Source of the DNA: VXYK01 sp965214565
GTDB taxonomy: Bacteria; Actinomycetota; Acidimicrobiia; Acidimicrobiales; Aldehydirespiratoraceae
Length of the DNA stretch: 64,000 bases
Direction: 5' to 3'
Assembly: GCA_965214565.1 (NCBI GenBank)
Contig: OZ243951.1
Span: 3,100,001-3,164,000, forward strand
Shown: positions 32,342 to 41,466 of the stretch, in pieces
How positions within the stretch are numbered: the stretch's first letter is position 1
How the letters are laid out: every line of letters begins with the position of its first letter
Position numbers and translations under genes: made by a program
Notes under the pieces: model-generated
Told to the model about the DNA's origin: nothing
Database searches by the model: none
Seen by the model: only the letters and a program-made list of their open reading frames with translations

Positions 32342-33546
32342 CCACGGTCGCCGAAATCGTCGCCAACGACCTTTGTGTTGGTTGCGGACTCTGTGAAGCG
32401 GTCAGTGAGGGGCGGGCACAGATGGTGATGACCCCCGACGGTTCTCTGCGTCCGACACCAGTGGATGCTTTCAGCGCACCTGAAGAAGCAAAGATCATCG
32501 CCGGCTGCCCTGGTGTCGTGGCCGAGGCTCGATCTGCGCCGCACCTGCCACTGGACCCCGTCTGGGGGCATCACGGCTCCATGCGGTACGCCTGGGCCGC
32601 CAACCCTTCGGTGCGATTCGAGGCCGCCACCGCAGGTGTGCTCACCACGCTCGGCCAATATCTGCTGCACTCACAGATGGCGGCTTTCGTCTTGCACACA
32701 GGCGCCGACCCGGCACATCCGATGAGGAGTCGCTGGGTGATCAGCGAGACGCCACAGGAGGTTCATGCCAACTCCGGATCGAGGTACGGACCCACTGCCC
32801 CGCTGGCAGGAATCGAGCTTGCCCTCGAACGGAACGAACCGTTCGCGGTGATCGCCAAGCCCTGTGATCTCGGAGCGCTGCACCGGCTGAGTTCGCTCGA
32901 TCCCCGCATAGACCGTCTGGTGGTGGCGCGGTTGGCCATGGTGTGCGGTGGTCAGTCACGGCTGTCGAAGTCACGTCTGCTGCTGGAGGAGCTGGGCGTC
33001 GAAGAGTCCGACGTCTCGATGTTTCGATATCGAGGCCACGGAAATCCAGGGCCGACCCGGGTGGAGACCACCGGAGGTGAAGTGTTCGAGATCGGCTATC
33101 TGCAGATGTGGGAGGACGAAGGGACCTGGGATGTCGAGACACGCTGCAAGGTCTGCCCCGACGCGCTCGGCGAGGCGTCCGACGTAGCGGTGGCCGACGT
33201 CTGGCCCGGTGGAGCCCCGACCGGTGAGGACGAGGGCTTCAGCGGCATCATCGTGCGCAGTGACTACGGCGAGTCGCTCGTTGAACGTGCCCGTCGCGAC
33301 GGCTGTCTGGTACTCGGCGAGACGATCAGCCCTCGTGACTTCGACGACATGCAACCCCACCAGGTCCGTAAGAAGGTTGCTCTGGCGGCCCGCTATGAGG
33401 GCATGGCCGACGCTGGTGTTGCGCCCATCGTCACCCACGGGTTGCGAGTTGCCGAACTCGGCGGCCGCTTGAGTTCAGCCGAGTCTGCGACGCAACGAAG
33501 CGGCGCAGCAGCCCGTATGCGAATGGCACGAGAGCATGAGGATTGA
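32338..33546 (+). CDS. Coenzyme F420 hydrogenase/dehydrogenase beta-subunit (FrhB-like) protein
   Basis: A 402-residue FrhB-family flavo-iron-sulfur protein. The N-terminal CVGCGLCEAV (Cys13, 16, 19) with a later GCPGVV forms a ferredoxin-like cluster. The FrhB N and C domains follow, with FEAATAGVLTTLGQYLL, SRYGPTAPL, FAVIAKPCDLGALHRL and CKVCPDALGEASDVAVADVWPGG. Such proteins pass electrons between flavin, Fe-S and F420 or act in single-subunit dehydrogenases. The gene overlaps both neighbours (ATGA and ten bases with the enolase-superfamily gene). It may be the redox partner for an enzyme of this pathway. Confidence 0.87.
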   Translation: MTTVAEIVANDLCVGCGLCEAVSEGRAQMVMTPDGSLRPTPVDAFSAPEEAKIIAGCPGVVAEARSAPHLPLDPVWGHHGSMRYAWAANPSVRFEAATAGVLTTLGQYLLHSQMAAFVLHTGADPAHPMRSRWVISETPQEVHANSGSRYGPTAPLAGIELALERNEPFAVIAKPCDLGALHRLSSLDPRIDRLVVARLAMVCGGQSRLSKSRLLLEELGVEESDVSMFRYRGHGNPGPTRVETTGGEVFEIGYLQMWEDEGTWDVETRCKVCPDALGEASDVAVADVWPGGAPTGEDEGFSGIIVRSDYGESLVERARRDGCLVLGETISPRDFDDMQPHQVRKKVALAARYEGMADAGVAPIVTHGLRVAELGGRLSSAESATQRSGAAARMRMAREHED

Positions 33547-34648
33547 GCGGATCAACGTCTGGGCTCTCGAGTTGCCTCTGGCGCGCCCCTATTCGCTTTC
33601 GGGCGGCCGTCTGCACTTTGATCGTCTGGACTCCACCTTGGTGAGGCTCGACACCGACGAGGGGTTCAGCGGTTGGGGTGAGGCCTGTCCCTGGGGCTCC
33701 ACCTACCTACCGGCCTTCGCCCGAGGGATTCGAGCGGGTATCGAGGAACTGGCACCCGCGGTCCTGGGACAGGACCCTCGCCGCACCGAGGTCGTCTACC
33801 AGGCCATGAACAAGGCGCTGCCGGGCCACCCCTACGTCAAGTCCGCAATCGACATGGCCTGCTGGGACCTTGCTGCACTCTCGGCCGGTCGCCCGCTGTG
33901 TGATCTGCTCGGTGGTCGTACCGTCGGTGAGGTTCGGTTGCATTCGTCGATTCCGTCGGGCACGACCGCGCACATCAAGGACGAGGTCGAGATCGCCCGC
34001 GACCAGGGATACACCTTCCATTCGGTGAAGATCGGTGGTGATCCCGACGCTGACGTCGAGCGCATGCGGAGCATCGACAGGCACATGGCTGCAGGCGAGG
34101 AGTTGACCTTCGACTGCAACCGGTCCTGGCTGCCCTCCGAAGCAGTCGCTGTGCTCAACACCAATCGTGACCTGAACCGTGTGGTCGAGCAGCCCTGCGA
34201 GACGATCGAGCAGCATCTTCAGGTGCGCCGCAATGTGTCGCAGCCGCTGGCCATCGACGAATCGCTCAAGACGCTGGGCGACCTTCTGCGCATCATCGAA
34301 ACCGGTGCCTGTGAGGTGGTGGGCTTGAAACTCACGAGGGTCGGTGGGCTCTCGGTGGCCAGAAGGATCCGCGACCTGTGCATCGAGGCGGGGATCTCGA
34401 TGAACATCGAGGACACAGGGGGCACCACCCTGCAGGCGACCGCGGCAGTGCACTTGGCGCAGTCCACGCCAGAACCGTTCAGGCGAGCGACCTGGCTGTG
34501 CTTCGACAAGTTGACCCGCAATCCAGTCGACGCCGGAGCAGTGAATCGCCATGGTTGGACTGTCGCCCCGGAGCTTCCCGGAATCGGGGCGGTCCCGGAT
34601 ATAGATGCCCTCGGGGAACCGGTAGCACGGTATGTCGACCGACCATGA
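33536..34648 (+). CDS. Enolase-superfamily enzyme, cis-3-hydroxyproline dehydratase / hydroxyproline-betaine epimerase-like
   Basis: A 370-residue mandelate-racemase/muconate-lactonising-enzyme-type protein. The capping domain has PWGSTYLPAFARGIRAGIEE. The barrel has catalytic Lys in FHSVKIGGDPDAD, metal ligands in TFDCNRSW, EQPCET and AIDES, and the second Lys in VGLKLTRVGG. This constellation and the YLPAFARGIRA loop resemble cis-3-hydroxy-L-proline dehydratase and 4-hydroxyproline-betaine 2-epimerase (HpbD). With a Rieske demethylase and FAD-GcvT demethylase nearby, a proline- or hydroxyproline-betaine substrate is attractive. It is the last gene of the rightward operon. Confidence 0.84.
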   Translation: MRIERINVWALELPLARPYSLSGGRLHFDRLDSTLVRLDTDEGFSGWGEACPWGSTYLPAFARGIRAGIEELAPAVLGQDPRRTEVVYQAMNKALPGHPYVKSAIDMACWDLAALSAGRPLCDLLGGRTVGEVRLHSSIPSGTTAHIKDEVEIARDQGYTFHSVKIGGDPDADVERMRSIDRHMAAGEELTFDCNRSWLPSEAVAVLNTNRDLNRVVEQPCETIEQHLQVRRNVSQPLAIDESLKTLGDLLRIIETGACEVVGLKLTRVGGLSVARRIRDLCIEAGISMNIEDTGGTTLQATAAVHLAQSTPEPFRRATWLCFDKLTRNPVDAGAVNRHGWTVAPELPGIGAVPDIDALGEPVARYVDRP

Positions 34649-34835
34649 TTGTCGACGAATGTCCGGAATTGTTGATCCGCAATCCGGTCGGTGAACCGAC
34701 TGCGATGGACGGTCACTGAAACCACCCACCGCGGTGCAAGTCGCGGATCCGCCCGAAACAAGCCGCACAGGCTTGCAGAACCCATCATGACTAGGGTGTG
34801 ATAATCGGGGGAACCCACAACGGGAATGCACGAAC

Positions 34836-37800
34836 ATGTCTACAACGGACACGTACAGTCTGAGCGACCGCTACACGCGCGACGAGGGAACCGTGTTCAT
34901 GACCGGTGTTCAGGCCCTCGCCCGCCTCCCGATCGAGCAACTTCGTGTCGACCGCTCCAACGGGCTACGCACAGCAGCATTCGCGGCGGGATACCCCGGC
35001 TCTCCCCTGGCGGGAATCGACGGGGCACTGTCGCAAGCAGTAGCGCAGACTCCGGAACTGCCGATTCACCTGAGACCGTCGGTCAACGAGGAGTACGCTG
35101 CCACCGCGGTCATGGGCAGCCAACTCGCAACCACGCGCGACGACGCACGCTATGACGGGGTCGTTGGCATCTGGTACGGCAAGGCACCCGGAGTCGACCG
35201 GGCCTCCGACGCGCTGCGCCACGCCACCTTCGCCGGCACTGACCCGCTCGGGGGTGTCGTGGCCCTCGCGGGAGACGATCCAGCCGCCAAGTCCTCGACC
35301 ATCCCCTCATCGTCGGCCGGGGTCCTCGCCGACCTGAACATGCCCGTGCTGTTCCCCGCTGATCCTGCCGAGGCACTCGATCTCGGGCGTCACGCCATCG
35401 CTCTGAGTCGCGCGACCGGTCTGTGGGTTGCCCTGAAGATCGTTGTCAACGTGGCGGATGGATCCGGCACAGTCGACCTGGACCCCTATCGGATCACCCC
35501 GGTGCTGCCCACTGTCGACGGTAACGCGTACTTCCACCGCCCGGACGGCAACCTCCTGACCCCCCACACGCTCGATATCGAACGCGAGATCCTCGAAGTC
35601 CGGAAACCCCTCGCTCTCGAATACGCCGCCCTAAACCGACTCAACCGGCTGACCGTGGACCCAGCGGATCCATGGATCGGGATCGTCTCATCGGGCAACA
35701 CCTACCGCGAGCTGAGAGAGGCTCTGCGGGCGCTCGGTATCGAAACCGACGGCGATGTCGAATCGGCGGGGATCCGCCTGCTGAAGCTCAACATGCCAGT
35801 CCCCTTCAACACCTCGACCGTGCGATCGTTCGCGGCGGGGCTCGAGCAGGTCCTCGTGGTCGAGGAGAAGAACCCGACTGTGGAACTGCAGGTGAAGGAC
35901 GCCCTCTACAACGCCAGTCATCATCCCGCCGTGGTCGGTCGCAACGACGAAGCCGGGAATCCTCTGATCCCCAGCAGAGGTGCACTGGTGTCCGACAACA
36001 TCGTGCCCGCACTGCGCGAGCGTCTCGCGCCCCGGATAGGCGACCGCCTGCGCCCCGCGACACCAGAACGTGAACGTATCGCCCTGAATGTGGCCCGCAC
36101 GCCGTATTTCTGCTCCGGTTGTCCGCACAATCGCAGCACCGTCGTCGACGAAGGCACGCTGGTGGGCGCCGGTATCGGCTGTCACGCCATGGTGATGATG
36201 GGCGGAGAGCCCCGCTACGGAGACATTTCCGGGATCACCTGCATGGGTACTGAAGGCACTCAGTGGATCGGCATGTCACCCTTTGTCGAGACCGACCATG
36301 TGATCCAGAACCTCGGTGACGGCACCTTCTTCCACTCCGGGCAGTTGGCGGTCACAGCAGCCATAGCGAGCGGCACCAACATCACCTACAAGCTCTTGTG
36401 GAACCGGGCCGTGGCGATGACCGGCGGACAGGACCCGACCGGGCAGATCGATCTCGACCGGGTATGCCACCAACTCCTCGCCCAGGGCGTGCGGCGGGTG
36501 ATGATAACCTCCGAAGACCCCAAACGGGCCCGCTCGCTCGCCCTGCCAGTCGAGGTCGAGGTGTGGCACCGCGACCGGCTCCCCGAAGCGCAGCGAATCC
36601 TCAGCGCGATCAAGGGGGTGACCGTATTGATCCACGACCAGCGCTGCGCCGCGGAGTTGCGCCGCGACCGCAAGCGCGAGCGGATCAAACCACCGAGCAC
36701 AAGGGTCGTCATCAACCATCGCGTCTGCGAAGGCTGCGGAGACTGTGCGGCGGTCTCCAACTGCCTGTCGGTGCAACCGATCGACACTCCCTTCGGCCGC
36801 AAGACCACCATCGACCAGCACAGTTGCAACCTCGACTACTCGTGCATCAGGGGAGACTGCCCGGCTTTCATCCAGATCACCACCAAACCGGCCCGACCCT
36901 GGCGACGCCGTACCGATTCGGCCCAATCGCAGTTCCCCGCCGTGCCCGAGGGCATTGCTGACCCGCCGCCGTGCGCCGACACAGACGTCAACGTCCACAT
37001 CACCGGTATCGGGGGGACCGGCGTCGTGACTGTGTCCCAGATAATCGGCACAGCAGCCATGTTGGAGGGTTCGGAGGTCGCCGGACTCGACCAGACCGGG
37101 CTGTCGCAGAAGGCCGGTCCTGTGGTAAGCGACATTCGCATCTCCTCGACTCAGCGTTCCGGCAGCAACCGCGTGGCGGTCGGCCAGGCCGACCTGCTAT
37201 TGGCCTTCGATCTTCTGGTCGCAGCGTCGTGGACCGGTCTCAGCGCCACAGACCCTGGCAGCACCGCGGTGGTCGGCTCGCTGGAGCTGACGCCGCCCGG
37301 GATCAAGACGGCGAATCCCGAGATCGAGATGCCGACTCAAGCCGAATTGCTCAGGCGTATCAGTGACATGGCCCGGCCCGGTTCATGTCACTGGGCCGCT
37401 TCTGCGGCCACCACCGCTGCTCTGGTCGGCGACGCGGTGGGCGCAAACATTTTTGTTGTCGGGATGGCCGTGCAATCCGGTCTCCTTCCCATCTCCCCGC
37501 AATCCCTCGAACAAGCCATCGAACTCAACGGGGTCGCCGTTGATCTCAACCTTGCAGCCTTCCGGTGGGGGCGTTGGCAGATCGCTGATCCGGCGATGGT
37601 GGCCGCTGCGGTGAGCGCCCAAGACCCGCCCGAAGGTGCCACTGAGCTCCCATCGGCGCTGAACGGGCGGGTCGAGTCACTTGCCGGCAACAATTCTCAG
37701 CTGGCCGAGGACCTGAGCCGATTCAGTGCTGAACTCATCGCGTTCCAGGACTCGAGAACCGCTCACCGGTACCTCGACCGACTCGACGAGATCGCTGCCG

Positions 37801-38312
37801 GAGCCGCGGCCGTCGACCCCGAGCGCGCTGCAGACATAACCAGCGTCACCGCTGGCGGGTTGTTCAAGCTGATGGCCTACAAGGACGAATACGAGGTCGC
37901 TCGCTTAATGCTCGACGCTGACGGACATCAGGCGGTGCATGAAGTAGCGGGGCCCAGCGACAAGGTTGCATGGCTGCTGCACCCACCATCGCTGCGAGCC
38001 CTCGGATACTCCAGGAAAATCAGCTTCTCGGCTCGTTGGCGTCCGATGTTCCGCTTGCTGGCCTCCGCCAAACGCCTGCGCGGGACACCTCTGGACTTCT
38101 TCGGGTGGGCCAGAGTCCGCCGAATCGAACGGGCTCTGCCCCACGAATATCTGGCTGCTCTGCATGCGTCGCTCGACGCCGGAGACCTGGCGCACTCCCG
38201 ACAGGTAGCCGAGGCAGCCGAGTTGGTTCGCGGCTTTGAGTCCGTCAAGCTCCGCAATGTGGATCGGTTCCGCACACGACTCGCCGAGCTGGCTGCCAGC
38301 AACGCCCGATAG
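34836..38312 (+). CDS. Indolepyruvate/2-oxoacid:ferredoxin oxidoreductase, fused type
   Basis: A single 1158-residue chain joining the TPP (IorA-like) and gamma (IorB-like) parts. It oxidatively decarboxylates aryl- or branched-chain 2-oxoacids to acyl-CoA with ferredoxin. The N-terminus has YTRDEGTVFMTGVQALARLP and FAAGYPGSPLAG. FCSGCPHNRST and GIGCHAMVMMGG form the TPP region. VCEGCGDCAAVSNCLSVQP with later SCIRGDCPAF supplies Fe-S cysteines. The gamma domain is ITGIGGTGVVTVSQIIGTAA, followed by a helical C-terminus. The start is ATG 34836. It is separated from the betaine-type operon by about 190 bases, so it may be independent. Confidence 0.92.
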   Translation: MSTTDTYSLSDRYTRDEGTVFMTGVQALARLPIEQLRVDRSNGLRTAAFAAGYPGSPLAGIDGALSQAVAQTPELPIHLRPSVNEEYAATAVMGSQLATTRDDARYDGVVGIWYGKAPGVDRASDALRHATFAGTDPLGGVVALAGDDPAAKSSTIPSSSAGVLADLNMPVLFPADPAEALDLGRHAIALSRATGLWVALKIVVNVADGSGTVDLDPYRITPVLPTVDGNAYFHRPDGNLLTPHTLDIEREILEVRKPLALEYAALNRLNRLTVDPADPWIGIVSSGNTYRELREALRALGIETDGDVESAGIRLLKLNMPVPFNTSTVRSFAAGLEQVLVVEEKNPTVELQVKDALYNASHHPAVVGRNDEAGNPLIPSRGALVSDNIVPALRERLAPRIGDRLRPATPERERIALNVARTPYFCSGCPHNRSTVVDEGTLVGAGIGCHAMVMMGGEPRYGDISGITCMGTEGTQWIGMSPFVETDHVIQNLGDGTFFHSGQLAVTAAIASGTNITYKLLWNRAVAMTGGQDPTGQIDLDRVCHQLLAQGVRRVMITSEDPKRARSLALPVEVEVWHRDRLPEAQRILSAIKGVTVLIHDQRCAAELRRDRKRERIKPPSTRVVINHRVCEGCGDCAAVSNCLSVQPIDTPFGRKTTIDQHSCNLDYSCIRGDCPAFIQITTKPARPWRRRTDSAQSQFPAVPEGIADPPPCADTDVNVHITGIGGTGVVTVSQIIGTAAMLEGSEVAGLDQTGLSQKAGPVVSDIRISSTQRSGSNRVAVGQADLLLAFDLLVAASWTGLSATDPGSTAVVGSLELTPPGIKTANPEIEMPTQAELLRRISDMARPGSCHWAASAATTAALVGDAVGANIFVVGMAVQSGLLPISPQSLEQAIELNGVAVDLNLAAFRWGRWQIADPAMVAAAVSAQDPPEGATELPSALNGRVESLAGNNSQLAEDLSRFSAELIAFQDSRTAHRYLDRLDEIAAGAAAVDPERAADITSVTAGGLFKLMAYKDEYEVARLMLDADGHQAVHEVAGPSDKVAWLLHPPSLRALGYSRKISFSARWRPMFRLLASAKRLRGTPLDFFGWARVRRIERALPHEYLAALHASLDAGDLAHSRQVAEAAELVRGFESVKLRNVDRFRTRLAELAASNAR

Positions 38313-38453
38313 GCCGCAGCAAGCCCCGACGGGCCGTAGCAAGCAACGCAAGGCCGGACCGCAACGCCCGGGTGAAACGCCAGACTGCAACGATTGGATC
38401 GCAACGCCAGACCGCGACGGTTAGACGAACCGACAGCAAGATAACCTGCGCCG
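38313..38453 (+). repeat. Short degenerate direct repeats between IOR and mycothione reductase genes
   Basis: The 140-base spacer is built from variants of GCAACGCcaGAC: AGCAACGCAAGGC, CGCAACGCCCGGG, AACGCCAGACTGCAACG and CAACGCCAGACCGCGACG. The unit is about 20 bases and imperfect. I see no gene. It may be a slipped-strand expansion or a remnant of a longer array. Confidence 0.45.
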
Positions 38454-39800
38454 ATGCGCTCGTTTGATCTGATCATCATCGGCACCGGGTCTGGAAACTC
38501 GGTCATCGGACCCGACTTCGACGACTGGGATGTCGCCGTTGTCGAACGCGGTCTGTTCGGCGGGACCTGCCTCAACGTCGGCTGCATACCCTCCAAGATG
38601 CTCGTCTACACCGCCGAGCTGGCCGAACTGGCCCGAAACGGACAGCGCTACGGCCTAGACACACGCTTAGTCGGAGCCGACTGGCCTGCTATTCGCGACC
38701 GCGTGTTCAACCGTATAGACCCGATCGCCGCTGGCGGCGAGCAGTACCGTAGGAACCTTCCCAACGTCACCGTCTACGGGGTGGACGCATCCTTCGTCGG
38801 CCCCAAGCAGCTGCAGGTCGGCGACGAAGTAATCACCGCGGACAGAATCGTGCTGGCCGCCGGTGCCAGGGCGGCCGTGCCCGACATCGCCGGGCTCGCC
38901 GATTCCGGCTATCACACCTCGGACACCATCATGCGCATCGACGCGATCCCGAAGCGTCTCACGGTGATCGGTGGTGGCTACATCGCCGCCGAACTGGGCA
39001 ACGTGTTCGGTTCGTTGGGCAGCGACGTTACCTTCCTGCTGCGCGGCGACACAATGCTCCGGTCCCAGGACACAGACGTCAGAGAGCGCTTCACCAGGAT
39101 CTACGCCGAGAGGTTCCATGTGCACACCGACGTCGGCATCGGCCGGATCCGACGCCGCAACGATGAGATCGTGCTGGAGACAAACCAGGGGGAGCACTGC
39201 TGCGATGAACTGCTCGTGGCCACCGGTCGGGTGCCCAACGCCGACCAACTCAATGTCGTCGCCACCGGGGTCGCAACCGACGACGACGGCTACGTCATCA
39301 CCGATTCGCAGCGCCGCACCAACGTGGAGGGGATCTGGGCGCTGGGAGACATCACCAACCCGGTCCAGCTCAAACATGTCGCCAACCACGAAGCGAGGGT
39401 CGTCTCGCACAACCTGGCCAACCCCGACAACCCGACCGAAGTAGACCATCGGTTCATTCCCGCTGCGGTGTTCGGCCACCCCCAGGCAGCGAGCGTCGGC
39501 CTCACCGAACAGCAGTGCATCCAAGGAGGACTCCCCCACCGTGTGGCCCTCAACGAGTACGCCTCAGCTGCCTACGGCTGGGCCATGGAGGACACGCAGA
39601 GCTTCTGCAAGCTCATCGTCGACACGCAGACCCGCAGGCTGCTGGGGGCGCACATCCTCGGACCTCAAGCCTCCACGCTGATCCAGCAGTTGATCCAGGC
39701 GATGGTCTTTGACCTGAGCGTCGACGACATCGCAACCAAGCAGTACTACATCCACCCCGCCCTGCCCGAAGTGGTCGAGCAGGCACTGCTGGAGTCGTGA
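38454..39800 (+). CDS. mtr: Mycothione reductase
   Basis: A 448-residue flavoprotein disulfide reductase. The FAD loop is LIIIGTGSGNSVIGPDFDDW, a sequence characteristic of mycothione reductase rather than glutathione or lipoamide enzymes. The redox disulfide is Cys39/Cys44 in GGTCLNVGCIPSK, and the NADPH site is LTVIGGGYIAAELGNVFGSLG. The C-terminal YIHPALPEVVEQAL holds the catalytic His-Glu pair. It recycles oxidised mycothiol in the cytoplasm and so implies mycothiol use, an actinobacterial trait. Start ATG 38454. Confidence 0.93.
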   Translation: MRSFDLIIIGTGSGNSVIGPDFDDWDVAVVERGLFGGTCLNVGCIPSKMLVYTAELAELARNGQRYGLDTRLVGADWPAIRDRVFNRIDPIAAGGEQYRRNLPNVTVYGVDASFVGPKQLQVGDEVITADRIVLAAGARAAVPDIAGLADSGYHTSDTIMRIDAIPKRLTVIGGGYIAAELGNVFGSLGSDVTFLLRGDTMLRSQDTDVRERFTRIYAERFHVHTDVGIGRIRRRNDEIVLETNQGEHCCDELLVATGRVPNADQLNVVATGVATDDDGYVITDSQRRTNVEGIWALGDITNPVQLKHVANHEARVVSHNLANPDNPTEVDHRFIPAAVFGHPQAASVGLTEQQCIQGGLPHRVALNEYASAAYGWAMEDTQSFCKLIVDTQTRRLLGAHILGPQASTLIQQLIQAMVFDLSVDDIATKQYYIHPALPEVVEQALLES

Positions 39801-41441
39801 TCAGAGTTCGGCCATCGACTCGGCGGTCGCTTTGGCCCACTGGTAGTCGGACTTTCCGTTAGGGCTCCGCACGAACTCCTCGACTCGGAAGATCCGCTTC
39901 GGTGCCTTGTAGGCAGCGATCCGGGTCCGACAATGGGCGATCAAATCGTCGTCGGACACCTCGGCCCCGTCAGCGATCGACACGACTGCGTTGACCGTCT
40001 GCCCCCAGCGCGGATCGGCAAGCCCGACGGCGTTGCAGTCGAGCACCGCCTCGTGGCTCTTCAGCGCCTCCTCTACCTCTTCAGGGAAGACCTTCTCACC
40101 GCCGGAGTTGATGCAGACCGAGCCTCGGCCCAACAACGTAACCGTGCCGTCCGCTTCGACGGTTGCGTAGTCGCCCGGGATCGACCAGCGCACCCCGTCG
40201 ATCAACGGGAAGGTCTCAACGGTGCGGGCCTCGTCCTTGTAGTAGCCGATCGGGTTGGCGCCACGGTTGGCGAGGCGCCCGATGGCCCCGCTTCCCGGCT
40301 CGACGAAACTGCCGTCGTCGCCGATGACCGCTGTGGTCGGACCCAACACGAACTTCCCGGTGGACGCCTTCTCGCTCCCGTCGCCGCTGATCGTCTGCAA
40401 GCCCTGACCGATCGATTCGCTGGCACCGAGACTGTCGATCAGGGTCATCGACTTGTGCTTGAGGAACGCCCGCTTGGACTCGGCGGACCACATGACACCT
40501 GAAGAGAAGATCTGATAGACGCTGGACAGATCGTGGGGCTCACCGGCAGCCTCAGCGGTATCGAGAGACTCGAGCATCGGGCGGGCGAACGCGTCGCCGA
40601 CGATCACCAGCATGGTGAGACGATGCTGCGCGACTAGGCGCCAGACCTCTTCGGGATCGAAGCTGCGACTGACCAGCGTCGCCACCATTCCCCCCATGGT
40701 CAGCACATGCAGCGAGTTGATCCCCGATGTTCCGTGCATCAACGGGGCAGACGCCAAGAGGCGAGTCGTGCGCCTGCGCCTGTGCATCTCCAGCGTCGCG
40801 TCCACCGCCTCGGCCGCGCCGCGCGGCACCTCCCGCTTCAGGATCCGGTAGTGGCCGCCCATGTTGGCGATCATCTGATCGTGGGGCCACATCACGGCCT
40901 TGGGGCTCCCAGTTGTGCCACCGGTGTAGAGGAACCACAGATCATCGCCGCTGCGCTCGACGGACGGCGCCGGTTCGAAGCCGTCGATCAGGTCGTCATA
41001 GGCGACCGCACCGTCTATCAGTTCACCGCCGCCAACCTGGACCAGCAGTCTCAGATGTTCACAGCGGTCCTTGACCTCGGCTACACGATCGGCGAGTGAA
41101 CTGTCGTAAAAGACCGCCTTTGCGTCTGCATTATCGAGTAGATAGGCCAACTCCTCGGCGATGTAGCGGTAGTTGACGTTGCAGGGAACCGCCCGCGCCT
41201 TGAAGGCCGCGAACTGAGCCTCCTGGTATTCGAACCCGTTGTACAGATAGAACGCCACCTTGTCGTTGCTGCCGATCCCAGCGTCGCTCAACGCAGCCGC
41301 GAGGCGTGCTGCACGGTTCTCGAATGTCTGCCAGTCGCGGGTTTCGGGACCATGGGCGATCGCCGGAGCTTCGGGAACAGCTTCGGCGATTCCCTCCCAG
41401 ATCGTTGCGAAATTGAGCGCGTCGGCAACGGGCGGAGTCAT
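39801..41441 (-). CDS. Acyl-CoA synthetase (AMP-forming)
   Basis: A 546-residue ANL-superfamily ligase activating a carboxylic acid via acyl-AMP. Motifs are the phosphate loop LWFLYTGGTTGSPKAVMW, the ASESIGQG region, GDYATVEADGTVTLLGRGSV and the C-terminal PNGKSDYQWAKA with catalytic Lys. It resembles actinobacterial FadD3/FadD-like ligases. The start is ATG 41441; upstream in-frame sequence to 41828 is antisense to the neighbouring gene. It converges with mtr at its 3' end and diverges from glpD across only 25 bases that hold a 12-base palindrome. Confidence 0.9.
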   Translation of the reverse strand: MTPPVADALNFATIWEGIAEAVPEAPAIAHGPETRDWQTFENRAARLAAALSDAGIGSNDKVAFYLYNGFEYQEAQFAAFKARAVPCNVNYRYIAEELAYLLDNADAKAVFYDSSLADRVAEVKDRCEHLRLLVQVGGGELIDGAVAYDDLIDGFEPAPSVERSGDDLWFLYTGGTTGSPKAVMWPHDQMIANMGGHYRILKREVPRGAAEAVDATLEMHRRRRTTRLLASAPLMHGTSGINSLHVLTMGGMVATLVSRSFDPEEVWRLVAQHRLTMLVIVGDAFARPMLESLDTAEAAGEPHDLSSVYQIFSSGVMWSAESKRAFLKHKSMTLIDSLGASESIGQGLQTISGDGSEKASTGKFVLGPTTAVIGDDGSFVEPGSGAIGRLANRGANPIGYYKDEARTVETFPLIDGVRWSIPGDYATVEADGTVTLLGRGSVCINSGGEKVFPEEVEEALKSHEAVLDCNAVGLADPRWGQTVNAVVSIADGAEVSDDDLIAHCRTRIAAYKAPKRIFRVEEFVRSPNGKSDYQWAKATAESMAEL

Positions 41442-41449
41442 ATTCACAG

Positions 41450-41461
41450 CAGCGTACGCTG
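41450..41461. promoter_or_regulatory. 12-bp palindrome in the divergent synthetase/glpD spacer
   Basis: CAGCGTACGCTG is a perfect palindrome in the 25 bases between the two proposed start codons. Its position suggests an operator shared by both promoters. The very small gap also means at least one transcript is probably leaderless, or a start codon lies further inside. Confidence 0.4.
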
Positions 41462-41466
41462 GCAAC

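Noticed and set aside
34645..34719. 24-codon frame overlapping the enolase-superfamily stop
   Set aside because: An ATGA overlap exists, but the peptide is very short and has no features; the coupling alone does not make it a gene.
38313..38453. CRISPR-like array
   Set aside because: The repeats are short, imperfect and have no regular spacers; no cas genes are present in the window.
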